Assembly: GCF_000747095.1 (NCBI RefSeq)
Contig: NZ_JQGL01000089.1
Location: forward strand, 1 to 41,909
Reading direction: 5' to 3'
DNA length: 41,909 nucleotides
Origin: Sulfuricurvum sp. MLSB
GTDB taxonomy: Bacteria > Campylobacterota > Campylobacteria > Campylobacterales > Sulfurimonadaceae
This document shows positions 16,356-24,929 of this stretch, in pieces. The position numbers were made by a program, and so were the translations under genes. The notes beneath the pieces are model-generated. The model made no database searches. It worked only from the letters and a program-made list of their open reading frames with translations, and was not told the origin of the DNA. How positions within the stretch are numbered: position 1 is the stretch's first letter; each line of letters begins with the position of its first letter.

Positions 16356-17434
16356 AGACACTGGAAGAATGCAGAACACGTATTGACGAGATCGACAATG
16401 CCATTGTCGAATTATTGAACCGCCGTATGGAAGTGGTTCGGCGCGTGGGTGAGATCAAACACGAAAGCAATACGGCTATTTACCGCCCGGAACGGGAAAA
16501 AGCGATCATTGACCGCTTGAGCGACCTGAGCCAAAAAGACAACGGTCTTTTGAACCGTCAGGCGATCGAGGCGGTGTTTCTGGAAATTTTTGCCGTTTCG
16601 CGTAATCTTGAACTCCCCGAACGTATTGCGTATCTGGGACCGGAAGGGAGTTTTACCCATCAGGCGGCAGAATCGCGTTTCGGCGCGATGAGCGATTACC
16701 TTTCGCTGGGTTCGATTGACGCCGTGTTCAAAACGCTCGAAGCGGGACGCGCCAAATTCGGCGTCGTTCCGATCGAGAACAGTCGCGACGGTGTTGTCGG
16801 CGAGACGCTTGATCTGCTGGGAAAAAGTTCGGTAAAAATCGTGGCGGAGCTGTACATGCCGATTCATATGGCGTTTGCAACCAAAGCCGAGAAAATTCAC
16901 CATATCAAACGTATCTATTCGAAAGACAAAGGATTCGGACAGTGCCGCGAATTTCTCCTCGAACACGGGCTTGACACGATCGAGCATATTCCCGTCGAAT
17001 CGACGGCGAAAGCGGCGATTTTGGCCTCTAAAGACCCCGAAGCGGCGGCGATTTGTTCGCATATCGCCGCCAAACTGTACCGTGTGCCGACACTTTTTGA
17101 AAACATCGAAGATACCCGCAATAATGCGACGCGATTTTTTATTTTGAGCGATTTTAAAAACGGCATAAGCGGGGAGGACAAGACTTCTATTTTGGTACGT
17201 CTGAAAGATGCCCAAAAGTCGGGTGCGCTCGTTCATTTCCTCGAAGATTTTAACAATTCAAACATCAATCTGAGCAAAATCGAGAGCCGTCCTTCGCGCG
17301 ACAATGACGGATTCGGATACTGGTTCTTTATCGATTTCTTCGGCCACATCGACGAACCTGACGTTCAATCCGTAATTCAGGACCATATTGAAGAAGTAAC
17401 ATGGCTGGGAAGCTATGTCAAGGGAGAATTATGA
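16352..17434 (+). CDS. pheA: Bifunctional chorismate mutase/prephenate dehydratase
   Basis: This P-protein converts chorismate to prephenate and then phenylpyruvate, on the way to phenylalanine. The 360 residues divide into an AroQ chorismate mutase domain (about 1-90, with [18 protein letters not shown] and [10 protein letters not shown]), a prephenate dehydratase domain (about 92-270, with [29 protein letters not shown] and the catalytic NNATRFFIL region), and a C-terminal ACT domain with the phenylalanine-binding ESRPSR motif. The ACT domain points to feedback inhibition by phenylalanine. ATGA overlaps on both sides tie it to the HAD gene and to hisC. Confidence 0.96.
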   Translation: MKTLEECRTRIDEIDNAIVELLNRRMEVVRRVGEIKHESNTAIYRPEREKAIIDRLSDLSQKDNGLLNRQAIEAVFLEIFAVSRNLELPERIAYLGPEGSFTHQAAESRFGAMSDYLSLGSIDAVFKTLEAGRAKFGVVPIENSRDGVVGETLDLLGKSSVKIVAELYMPIHMAFATKAEKIHHIKRIYSKDKGFGQCREFLLEHGLDTIEHIPVESTAKAAILASKDPEAAAICSHIAAKLYRVPTLFENIEDTRNNATRFFILSDFKNGISGEDKTSILVRLKDAQKSGALVHFLEDFNNSNINLSKIESRPSRDNDGFGYWFFIDFFGHIDEPDVQSVIQDHIEEVTWLGSYVKGEL

Positions 17435-18525
17435 CGTTTAACAGCACATTGGATACCATCAAGACCTACGAGGCCGGGAAACCGATCGAACTGGTCGTCC
17501 GGGAGTACGGGATCGCACCCGATCAGATTGTCAAGCTGGCCAGCAACGAAAATCCGTTCGGATGCTCGCCCAAAGTCAAAGAGGCCGTCCGTGCCATTAT
17601 CGACAACATGGCCCTCTACCCCGACGATTCGATGGTGAAGCTTAAAACGGCATTGTCCGCCAAATACGCTATCGCTCCGAACGAACTGATCATCGGCGCG
17701 GGGAGCGATCAGGTGATAGAATTCGCGATCCATGCCAAAGCTCACGAGGGGAGCAAGGTACTGATGAACAGCGTCACGTTTGCGATGTATGAGGTTTATG
17801 CGAAACAGGTCGGGGCGCATATTCTTCGCACCGCATCGCGCGAACACGACATGGAAGAGTTTTATGCCCTTTACGCCGAGCACAAACCCGATATCGTTTT
17901 CCTGTGTACTCCCAACAATCCGACGGGAGACGGTCTGGACGCGGAAAAGATGCTGAGCTTTATCGAAAAAGTCGACAGCGATACGCTGGTGATCGTCGAT
18001 GGGGCGTATATGGAGTATGCCCGTTTCAAAGACCCTTCCAAGGCAGTCGATCCCCGCGAATTGATAGCGCGGTTTGAGAACGTCCTCTTTCTGGGAACAT
18101 TTTCGAAGGCGTACGGCCTCGGCGGGATGCGGGTAGGGTATGGAATCGCACAGGCGCCTATCATCAAGGCGCTTTACAAAGTGCGGCCGCCGTTTAACAT
18201 CACGACTCTTTCTCTCGAAGCGGCATCGGTGGCACTTGAAGACGAGGCATTTGTGCAAGAGTGCATCGCGTATAACTTCGAGGAAATGAAACGGTATGAA
18301 GCGTTTGCCGCGGCCAAAGGGATCAATATTATCGATAGTTATACGAATTTCGTCACTTTGTCTCTTCCTGAAGAAAAAAATTCATCGAAAATTGCGCAAG
18401 AATTGTTAAAAAAGGGTATGATTGTACGTGATTTAAGTAGCTACGGACTAAACGCAATTCGCGTGACCGTCGGTACCGCCTCACAGAACGACCGATTTTT
18501 TGAACTTACGAATTCTTTGTTATAA
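17431..18525 (+). CDS. hisC: Histidinol-phosphate aminotransferase
   Basis: HisC transaminates imidazole-acetol phosphate with glutamate in histidine synthesis, and in some bacteria also aromatic keto acids, which would fit its place after pheA. The 364-residue protein is a fold-type I aminotransferase with [27 protein letters not shown], the PLP lysine at residue 226 in [17 protein letters not shown], and the C-terminal IRVTVGT. Start set at the ATG at 17431, which overlaps the pheA stop; a longer frame from 17401 lies within pheA. Confidence 0.93.
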   Translation: MTFNSTLDTIKTYEAGKPIELVVREYGIAPDQIVKLASNENPFGCSPKVKEAVRAIIDNMALYPDDSMVKLKTALSAKYAIAPNELIIGAGSDQVIEFAIHAKAHEGSKVLMNSVTFAMYEVYAKQVGAHILRTASREHDMEEFYALYAEHKPDIVFLCTPNNPTGDGLDAEKMLSFIEKVDSDTLVIVDGAYMEYARFKDPSKAVDPRELIARFENVLFLGTFSKAYGLGGMRVGYGIAQAPIIKALYKVRPPFNITTLSLEAASVALEDEAFVQECIAYNFEEMKRYEAFAAAKGINIIDSYTNFVTLSLPEEKNSSKIAQELLKKGMIVRDLSSYGLNAIRVTVGTASQNDRFFELTNSLL

Positions 18526-18547
18526 ATAAAAGTAGATACAGGTAAAA

Positions 18548-20269
18548 ATGGATTTTAAGGCCCTTTTCTCGCAACTCGTTGTTTTTTTCGGAAAGCTTAA
18601 CCAAGCACAAAAAATTATTATCGGTGCAGCGGTTACGGGAATCGTTGCCTTTTTGATTTTTTTGGTCGTTTATACTTCCGGAGGCTCAAAAGAGTCAAGC
18701 GACGGCTATCAGGTCCTCTTTGATCAGTTATCTGCTCAGGATGCGGCTAAAGTGATCGAGCAGCTTGAAAAAGACCAGATTCCCTATCGTGTTCCCCGCG
18801 AGAACGTGATCGAGGTTCCTAAAGAAGTTGTGTACAAAGAGCGGATCGCTATCGCGTCGCAGGGAATTCCCAAAGAAGGGCACGTCGGATTCGAGTTGTT
18901 TGACAAGCAAGAGTTCGGCGCCACCAGTTTTGATCAGGAAGTCAAGTTTCGACGGGCGCTAGAGGGTGAATTGGCCCGCTCGATCGATTCTCTCTCTCCG
19001 GTTGAAAAATCGAGTGTCAGTCTCGCTCTTCCCAAAGAGACGCTGTTCGTTTCCGAAGAGGTTCCCCCTTCCGCATCGGTTATGGTACAGCTGTATCCTG
19101 ATCGCAAATTGACGGCAAAGCAGATATCGGGCATCAAAAAACTTGTTGCTGCCGCAGTTCCCAAGCTGACACCCGAAAATGTCGCCCTTATCAACTCGGA
19201 CGGAGAAACGCTCGGGGATGATGAGGCCGCCGCACAGATGGGCGAGCTTTCGCAGATTCAGCAGCAGTACAAAACCAAAGAAGAAAAAAAGCAAGAAGAG
19301 AAGATAATTAATGTCCTCTCTCCGTTTATCGGGGGAAAAGACCGGGTCGTCGCCAAAGTGACGATCGAGTATGACTTTTCCGAACAGAGTTCGACATCCG
19401 AGACGTTTGACCCTGAAAACGTTGTTCGCAGCGAGCAGACACTCGAAGAAAAACGCGAAGGAGCGGCTCCCGCACAAGTCGGCGGAGTTCCGGGAGCGGT
19501 AAGCAACATCGGTCCGGTCGAGGGGCTCAGTAACAACGCGACGGGCGAAAAATACGAAAAAACAAGCGGCACGACGAATTACGAAATTTCCAAAACCGTT
19601 TCTACCAAGAAGATGGAATTTGCCCGTATCAAGCGTATTACGGCTGCGGTTGTCGTGGATGGGAAGTATGAACCCGCAAAAGATGCTGCGGGAGAGCCGA
19701 CCGACGTCATGGAATACGTCGCACTGGATGAAACGCAACTGCAGGCGATTGATGCGCTGGTCAAGCAGTCCATCGGTATTGACGAGCAGCGCGGCGATCA
19801 GGTTACGGTACGCAATTTCGAATTTCAGGCCTCCAAAGAAGGGATGCAGCCTAAAGATACGGCATCGAAGACATCCGAGTTTATCGATACCTATCTGAAA
19901 CCGTTTTTCCCGGTATTCAAATATCTGCTGGTGGCGCTTATTCTGTACGTTGCGTACCGCCAGATCATTATTCCGTTTGCGGAACGGATGCTTGAATTCA
20001 GCCGGGAAGAGGAAGAGTTCGAGAAACCTAATCTCGAGATCAGCGATGATGTCGACGAAGACCTGGCCGAGAAGGTACAGCAAATGCGCAAAAAAGTGGA
20101 AAATCAGCTCGGCATCGGCGAAAACTTCAATGAAGATGAACTTAAATACGATGTTCTTCTTGAAAAAGTACGTGAAGTTGCCGAGGAACATCCGGATGAA
20201 TTGGCCAACCTGATTCAGGCGCTGATTGAAGAAGAGTCCACACCTGATAATGCTATGCACAAGCGATAG
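18548..20269 (+). CDS. fliF: Flagellar MS-ring protein FliF
   Basis: FliF builds the MS ring, the membrane base of the flagellum. The 573-residue protein has two membrane helices (about 23-43 and 454-475) flanking a large periplasmic region with the ring-building motifs (YRVPRENVIEVPKE, GHVGFELFDKQEFGATSFDQ, the RALEGELARSIDSL stretch and SVSLALPKE). The cytoplasmic C-terminus (FNEDELKYDVLLEKVREVAEEHPDELANLIQALI) is the FliG-binding tail. It heads the fliF-fliG-fliH set; the stop overlaps the ribosome binding site of fliG. Confidence 0.97.
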   Translation: MDFKALFSQLVVFFGKLNQAQKIIIGAAVTGIVAFLIFLVVYTSGGSKESSDGYQVLFDQLSAQDAAKVIEQLEKDQIPYRVPRENVIEVPKEVVYKERIAIASQGIPKEGHVGFELFDKQEFGATSFDQEVKFRRALEGELARSIDSLSPVEKSSVSLALPKETLFVSEEVPPSASVMVQLYPDRKLTAKQISGIKKLVAAAVPKLTPENVALINSDGETLGDDEAAAQMGELSQIQQQYKTKEEKKQEEKIINVLSPFIGGKDRVVAKVTIEYDFSEQSSTSETFDPENVVRSEQTLEEKREGAAPAQVGGVPGAVSNIGPVEGLSNNATGEKYEKTSGTTNYEISKTVSTKKMEFARIKRITAAVVVDGKYEPAKDAAGEPTDVMEYVALDETQLQAIDALVKQSIGIDEQRGDQVTVRNFEFQASKEGMQPKDTASKTSEFIDTYLKPFFPVFKYLLVALILYVAYRQIIIPFAERMLEFSREEEEFEKPNLEISDDVDEDLAEKVQQMRKKVENQLGIGENFNEDELKYDVLLEKVREVAEEHPDELANLIQALIEEESTPDNAMHKR

Positions 20270-20278
20270 GAGGGGAAT

Positions 20279-21304
20279 ATGACGCTGACACCGCAACAAC
20301 AAGCTCATTTCGATGAAATGTCGATGGCTGAAAAAGTCTCCGTTTTACTGGTACAGTTGGGTGAAGACGTTACGGCGACCGTTTTTTCGCGGATGAGCGT
20401 CGAAGCGATTACCGAAGTTTCGAAATACATTGCCAACAACCGCTCCATCGAAAAAAATCTCGGGGCGGCAGTGTTGGAAGAGTTCTATGCCATCATCCAA
20501 TCCAACCAGTACCTTAATACCGGGGGGCTTGATTACGCGCGAGAGATTTTGTACAAAGCACTGGGTCCTGATGAAGCGAAAAAAGTTTTGGAACGACTGT
20601 CCAAATCGATGCAGAATATCCAGAACTTTGCCTATCTTTCCAAGATCAAGCCGCAACAGCTGGCCGACTTTATTATGACCGAACATCCGCAGACAATCGC
20701 GCTGATTTTGGCTCATATGGACGCATCGGCGGCCGCTGAGACCCTCTACATCTTCCCGGATGATCTACGGGCGGAAGTCGCAATGCGGATGGCGAAACTC
20801 GGGGATATCTCACCGTCAATTATCAAACGGGTCAGTGCGGTGCTGGAAAGCAAGCTCGAGGCACTTGCAACCTACAAAGTCGAAGTGGGCGGACCGCGTG
20901 CCGTTGCCGACGTTTTCAACCGTTTGGGTGCGAAAGCTTCCAAAGCGACGTTGACGCAGATCGAACAGCTCGATCAGGAACTCGCGGCATCGATCAAAGA
21001 GATGATGTTTACGTTCGAGGATATCGTCGATCTCGACGGTGCAAGTGTGCGTGAAATCCTTAAATCGGTCGATAAGAACGACCTTATGTTGGCACTTAAA
21101 AGTTCGGCCGACGAACTCAAAGAGAAGTTTTATGCGAACATGTCGCAGCGGGCCAAGGACGCATTCGTCGAAGAGATGCAGTTTCTGGGTGCCGTCAAGG
21201 TCAAAGAGGTCGAATCCGCACAGCGCAAAGTTGTCGAAGTGGTTCAAAATCTGGCGGAACAAGGTATCTTGCAGCTGGGTGAATCTGAAGAGATGGTGGA
21301 GTAA
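20279..21304 (+). CDS. fliG: Flagellar motor switch protein FliG
   Basis: FliG sits on the MS ring and interacts with the stators to produce torque. The 341-residue protein has the N-terminal FliF-binding domain, the middle domain with the EHPQTIALILAHMD motif near residues 134-146 (FliM binding), and the C-terminal torque domain with FEDIVDLDGASVREIL and DELKEKFYANMSQRA, carrying the charged residues of the torque helix. A very strong ribosome binding site, AGGAGG at 20268-20273, suggests high translation independent of fliF. Confidence 0.97.
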   Translation: MTLTPQQQAHFDEMSMAEKVSVLLVQLGEDVTATVFSRMSVEAITEVSKYIANNRSIEKNLGAAVLEEFYAIIQSNQYLNTGGLDYAREILYKALGPDEAKKVLERLSKSMQNIQNFAYLSKIKPQQLADFIMTEHPQTIALILAHMDASAAAETLYIFPDDLRAEVAMRMAKLGDISPSIIKRVSAVLESKLEALATYKVEVGGPRAVADVFNRLGAKASKATLTQIEQLDQELAASIKEMMFTFEDIVDLDGASVREILKSVDKNDLMLALKSSADELKEKFYANMSQRAKDAFVEEMQFLGAVKVKEVESAQRKVVEVVQNLAEQGILQLGESEEMVE

Positions 21305-21309
21305 GATAG

Positions 21310-22045
21310 ATGGATGTCGTTATTCCGAACGATCGGTCCGGCGCGCATGCGATCAGCAAATACCAGTTCAAAATTCTCTCATCCCTCTCCGGTTCAAGCG
21401 TCGGTGAAGCAAGCGAGGAGATAGCGCGGACGAGCGGCGAAGCGCAAGACGTCGCCGCCCAATCGCAGCCGGGAATGTTTCATTCCTCCAACAAAGACGA
21501 GCTGATCGAATCGCTTCTGAAAAAAGCCGATGAGATGAGTTCCAACGTCATCAAAATGCAGATGCGGCTGGAAACGATGCAAGAAGAGCATGTGGCGGCT
21601 TTGGACGAGGCCAAAAAAATGGCATACGAAGAGGGCGTCGCAGCCGGAATCGCTCAGGAGAAATCCCAAAGCGGCGAACGGCAGGGACAATCGCAAGATC
21701 AGATCGCTGTATCGGTCAAAACACTTGAAAATGCGGCTAAAGAATTTATGACGGCTTTGGATGCGATACAAAAAGAGCTGACCCATACGGCGTTGGACAT
21801 AGCCAAAGAGGTCATCGGGATCGAAACGCAGGACAACAGTGCGAAGATTGCCGCCAAGCTCTCGAGCGATTTGATCGAGGATCTCAAAGACGCTTCGAAA
21901 ATGCTCTCTTGCTCATGTCGAGGTTCTTTCCGACCGTGCGATCAGCCCCGGCGGCGTTGTTGCCATCAGCGATGTAGGCAATATCGATTCAGAGATCAAA
22001 AAGCGTTATGAGAGACTTAAACGATCGCTTTTGCTTGAATCGTAA
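21310..22045 (+). pseudogene. fliH: Flagellar assembly protein FliH, frameshifted with a probable internal deletion
   Basis: FliH regulates the FliI ATPase and docks the export apparatus. From the ATG at 21310 the frame is normal through about residue 196 (helical region LKKADEMSSN to DLIEDLKDASK). It then loses sense: the frame yields a Cys/Arg-rich tail ending at 22011. The expected FliH ending (AHVEVLSDRAISPGGVVAIS, then DVGNIDSEIKKRYERLKRS) is in the +1 frame from about 21908 to a TAA at 22043-22045. Removing one A from the AAAA at 21899-21902 rejoins the frames, but the segment normally found here (about 15-20 residues around a V-N-P-x-D motif) is still missing, so a short deletion of 3n+2 bases is the better explanation. 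Assembly error is possible. Confidence 0.85.
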
Positions 22046-22068
22046 AGCCCTTTCCGAATCAATTCTCC

Positions 22069-22074
22069 TATAAT
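22069..22074 (+). promoter_or_regulatory. -10 element for dxs
   Basis: TATAAT at 22069-22074 (context CTCCTATAATGG) is a perfect -10 in the 69-base gap between fliH and dxs. It would allow dxs, an essential gene, to be expressed independently of the flagellar genes upstream. The ribosome binding site is weak (AGGA, about 12 bases before the ATG at 22115). Confidence 0.6.
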
Positions 22075-22114
22075 GGATTGAATTTTTACCTATTTTTCAG
22101 GACCGATAATTATT

Positions 22115-23932
22115 ATGGACATTAAAAATTTCACGCTACAAGAACTTGAGGCACTTTCCGGGAAGATCCGCGAGCGTATTTTGGAAGTGGTCAGTTCCAA
22201 CGGCGGCCATTTAAGCTCTACGCTCGGCGCGACCGAAATCATTGTTGCCATGCACAAAGTTTTTGACCCTTCCAAAGACCCGTTTATTTTTGACGTCTCC
22301 CATCAGTCGTACGCGCATAAATTGCTCACCGAGCGTTGGGAAGAGTTCGCCACGCTGCGGCAGTTCGGCGGGATCAGCGGGTACACGAAACCTTCCGAAT
22401 CGCCGAAAGATTATTTCATCGCCGGGCACAGTTCCACGTCGATTTCGCTCGGAGTCGGTGCGGCCAAAGCGATTGCGCTTAAAAACGAGCAGGAGAGTCG
22501 GATTCCCGTCGTGGTTATCGGAGACGGCGCGATGTCGGCGGGGATGGCATACGAAGCGATGAACGAACTCGGCGACCGCAAATACCCGATGGTGATTATT
22601 CTCAACGATAACGAAATGAGCATCGCCAAACCGATCGGTGCACTCAGCCGCATGCTCAGCTCTGCGATGGCCAGTCCGTTTTATCAGCGGTTTAAGCGAA
22701 AAACAGAACAGTTTGTCGACAATTTCGGGGAAGGGGCACACTATATTGCCAAGCGGTTTGAAGAGTCGTTCAAACTCATTACCCCCGGAATCATGTTCGA
22801 AGAGATGGGAATCGAGTATATCGGACCTATCGACGGGCATGATCTCAAGTCTCTGATCGAGACGTTTGAAACGGCCAAAGGGATGGGTAAACCCGTCCTT
22901 GTACATGTTCAGACGATTAAAGGCAAAGGGTACGAAATCGCGGAGGGGAAACACGAAAAATGGCATGGCGTTTCCCCTTTTGATCTCAAAAGCGGTGCGG
23001 CAAGTTCCAAGAGTTCTGCCAAAAGCGCTACGCAAATCTACACTGAAGCGCTTTTGCATGTGGCTGAGCGAAATGATAAAGTTGTCGGTGTTACCGCAGC
23101 GATGCCGAGCGGTACGGGGCTAACGCCGTTGATGGAAAAATACCCCGACCGTTTTTGGGATGTGGCGATTGCCGAACAACATGCAGTGACGTCAATGGCG
23201 GCACTGGCCAAAGAAGGATTCAAACCGTTTTGCACGATTTATTCGACCTTTATGCAGCGCGGATTTGATCAGGTGGTTCACGACGTGTGCCTGATGGGCC
23301 TGCCTGTCGTTTTTGCGATGGATCGTGCGGGAATCGTCGGCGAAGACGGCGAAACCCATCAGGGGGCCTTTGATATCAGCTTTTTGCGTCTGATCCCCAA
23401 CATGACGTTGTGTGCGCCGAGAGACGAAAAATCGCTTCATCAGATCGTCGCCTATGCCGCCGGATATGATCGTCCCTGCGCCATCCGTTATCCGAGAGGG
23501 GCATTTTTGGAGGCGGATTTACCCGAATCGCTCCCTTTCCAGACGGGGAAAGCGCAGCTGCTGGTCGAAAATGACTCGACTGTGTTGTTTATCGGCTACG
23601 GCAACGGTGTCGGGCGTGCGGCACAGACAATGGCGTATCTGGACGAAAAGCCTTCCTTGCTCGACCTACGGTTCGTGAAGCCGTTGGATGAGGAGATGCT
23701 TTATCGCATGGCGCAGCGCCACAAACAGTGGTACGTTTTTAGCGATTCGGCGCGTATGGGCGGGGTCGGCAGCGCATTGCTCGAATGGCTTTCCGAAGCA
23801 AAAATCAGTGATGTCTCGGTCGTGAGTTTCGAATATGACGATGCATTTATCAAACACGGCAACACCCGTCTGGTCGAAGAATCGCTCGGGTTGCTGCCGG
23901 AGCAGCTTGCGCGCCGGGTCAGCGGAGAATAA
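22115..23932 (+). CDS. dxs: 1-deoxy-D-xylulose-5-phosphate synthase
   Basis: Dxs condenses pyruvate and glyceraldehyde-3-phosphate, the first step of the MEP isoprenoid pathway. The 605-residue protein has the thiamine-diphosphate motif GDGAMSAGMAYEAMNE near residue 133, HLSSTLGATEI and FDVSHQSYAHKLL at the N-terminus, the second domain with the catalytic Glu at residue 354 in IAEQHAVTSMAALA, AGIVGEDGETHQGAFD, and the transketolase C-terminal domain. Its 3' end overlaps the convergent pgeF gene by 14 bases. Confidence 0.97.
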   Translation: MDIKNFTLQELEALSGKIRERILEVVSSNGGHLSSTLGATEIIVAMHKVFDPSKDPFIFDVSHQSYAHKLLTERWEEFATLRQFGGISGYTKPSESPKDYFIAGHSSTSISLGVGAAKAIALKNEQESRIPVVVIGDGAMSAGMAYEAMNELGDRKYPMVIILNDNEMSIAKPIGALSRMLSSAMASPFYQRFKRKTEQFVDNFGEGAHYIAKRFEESFKLITPGIMFEEMGIEYIGPIDGHDLKSLIETFETAKGMGKPVLVHVQTIKGKGYEIAEGKHEKWHGVSPFDLKSGAASSKSSAKSATQIYTEALLHVAERNDKVVGVTAAMPSGTGLTPLMEKYPDRFWDVAIAEQHAVTSMAALAKEGFKPFCTIYSTFMQRGFDQVVHDVCLMGLPVVFAMDRAGIVGEDGETHQGAFDISFLRLIPNMTLCAPRDEKSLHQIVAYAAGYDRPCAIRYPRGAFLEADLPESLPFQTGKAQLLVENDSTVLFIGYGNGVGRAAQTMAYLDEKPSLLDLRFVKPLDEEMLYRMAQRHKQWYVFSDSARMGGVGSALLEWLSEAKISDVSVVSFEYDDAFIKHGNTRLVEESLGLLPEQLARRVSGE

Positions 23933-24674
23933 TCACTCCGGCGATTCTCCCGGTGTGCTGTTTGTCGGCGCGGTACGAGAAATAGGTATCGCTCTCGCAC
24001 GACGTACACGCTCCGATCAGTTCGATCTGTTCCTTGGCAATTCCCATTCTCGTCAGCTGTGTCAGCAGAATCGTATTGACATCCAAAAATACTTTTTCAT
24101 CTTTTGTCCGCAGCGCATCGGCGTACCCTTTTGCTTCAGTTTCCATCGCGATCGCAGGGTTGACTTCGTAACAGCACCCTCCGATGGAGGGTCCCATGCT
24201 GACAAAAATGTTTTCGATTCGCGATCCGTAGTTGAAGCACATCGCTTCAATGGTTTTTGGCAGGATGGCGTTTAGCGCACCTGCGCGCCCGGCATGGACG
24301 GCGCCGATGGAACGGGTCTGCGGATCGTAGAGAAGTATGGGAGTGCAATCGGCGCTCATCACCATCAGCGCAACACTGGGACGGTCGGTGATCAGGGCGT
24401 CGCATTCGGGCGGGGAATCGAAGCCGTATGTCTCATCGACGGCGATGATTCGATCGGAATGGATCTGGCGCATATGAACCAACCGTGCGCGCTCATAGCC
24501 GAGTATCCCGGCTAGCCGGTCATGATTGGAGAGGACATCCGCAACAGCATCGCCGACATGGAACGCAAGATTGGCACTCGTATAGGGAGGCTTGGAAACT
24601 CCGCCGTGACGCGTTGTAAAGCAGGCAGTAACGCTGTCGGTTGATGACAAAAGAGTAGATGTGATGATTTTCAT
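23919..24674 (-). CDS. pgeF: Laccase-domain protein PgeF/YfiH (purine nucleoside or peptidoglycan-editing enzyme)
   Basis: The 251-residue protein has the multicopper-like laccase-domain signature: FTTRHGGVS near the N-terminus, LVHMRQIHSD, MSADCTPILLYD with the metal Cys, VHAGRAG with the metal His, and GPSIGGCCYEV. Family members have been assigned purine nucleoside phosphorylase/adenosine deaminase activity and, in E. coli, removal of misplaced amino acids from peptidoglycan precursors. There is no ribosome binding site, and TATACT on the minus strand lies at 24686-24681, only 6 bases above the ATG, so the transcript may be leaderless. It converges on dxs. Confidence 0.92.
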   Translation of the reverse strand: MKIITSTLLSSTDSVTACFTTRHGGVSKPPYTSANLAFHVGDAVADVLSNHDRLAGILGYERARLVHMRQIHSDRIIAVDETYGFDSPPECDALITDRPSVALMVMSADCTPILLYDPQTRSIGAVHAGRAGALNAILPKTIEAMCFNYGSRIENIFVSMGPSIGGCCYEVNPAIAMETEAKGYADALRTKDEKVFLDVNTILLTQLTRMGIAKEQIELIGACTSCESDTYFSYRADKQHTGRIAGVIILR

Positions 24675-24751
24675 GAAACGAGTATAACCCGATTCGCTTT
24701 TAGGTGGGATTAATCAACTTTCGATTATTCTTCCATTCCACTTTTTTACGT

Positions 24752-24829
24752 CGGGGCGTAGCGCAGTTTGGCTAGCGCACTACCTTGGGGTGGTAGAGGT
24801 CGCCTGTTCGAGTCAGGTCGCTCCGACCA
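24752..24829 (+). tRNA. tRNA-Pro (anticodon GGG)
   Basis: A complete cloverleaf is visible. The acceptor stem CGGGGCG (24752-24758) pairs with CGCTCCG (24819-24825, one G-T pair), followed by A and an encoded CCA. The anticodon stem CTACC/GGTAG (24780-24784, 24792-24796) encloses the loop TTGGGGT, with anticodon GGG at 24787-24789. The T arm has the loop TTCGAGT. It reads CCC and CCT. A T-rich run follows at 24830-24834. Confidence 0.95.
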
Positions 24830-24857
24830 TTTTTCCTCTCTTTTAGCATTCACTTAC

Positions 24858-24923
24858 TATACTATCCGCAATATTTTATAAATGATGATTTTTACGTATT
24901 GCTTCCGCAATATATTCAAAGGA
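24858..24923 (+). promoter_or_regulatory. ovoA upstream region with operator-like repeats and ribosome binding site
   Basis: TATACT at 24858-24863 is a candidate -10. TCCGCAATAT occurs exactly at 24865-24874 and again at 24904-24913, 39 bases apart. The second copy is part of a perfect inverted repeat, TATTGC (24897-24902), 4-base loop, GCAATA (24907-24912). AAAGGA at 24918-24923 lies 6 bases before the GTG start at 24930. The repeats sit where a repressor or activator could act on the ovothiol operon; none is identified. Confidence 0.5.
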
Positions 24924-24929
24924 CTTTGA

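Noticed and set aside
16412-17236. 274-codon antisense frame over pheA
   Set aside because: Shadow of a well-supported gene; composition is skewed to Arg and Phe and no motif is seen.
18959-20308. 449-codon open frame antisense to fliF and the start of fliG
   Set aside because: It is fully covered by clearly real genes on the plus strand, rich in Phe, Leu and Arg as expected of a shadow frame, and has no recognisable domain.
21895-21912. Programmed frameshift in fliH
   Set aside because: The AAAA run is short, no classic slippery heptamer or pseudoknot is evident, and the joined product would still lack a conserved segment.
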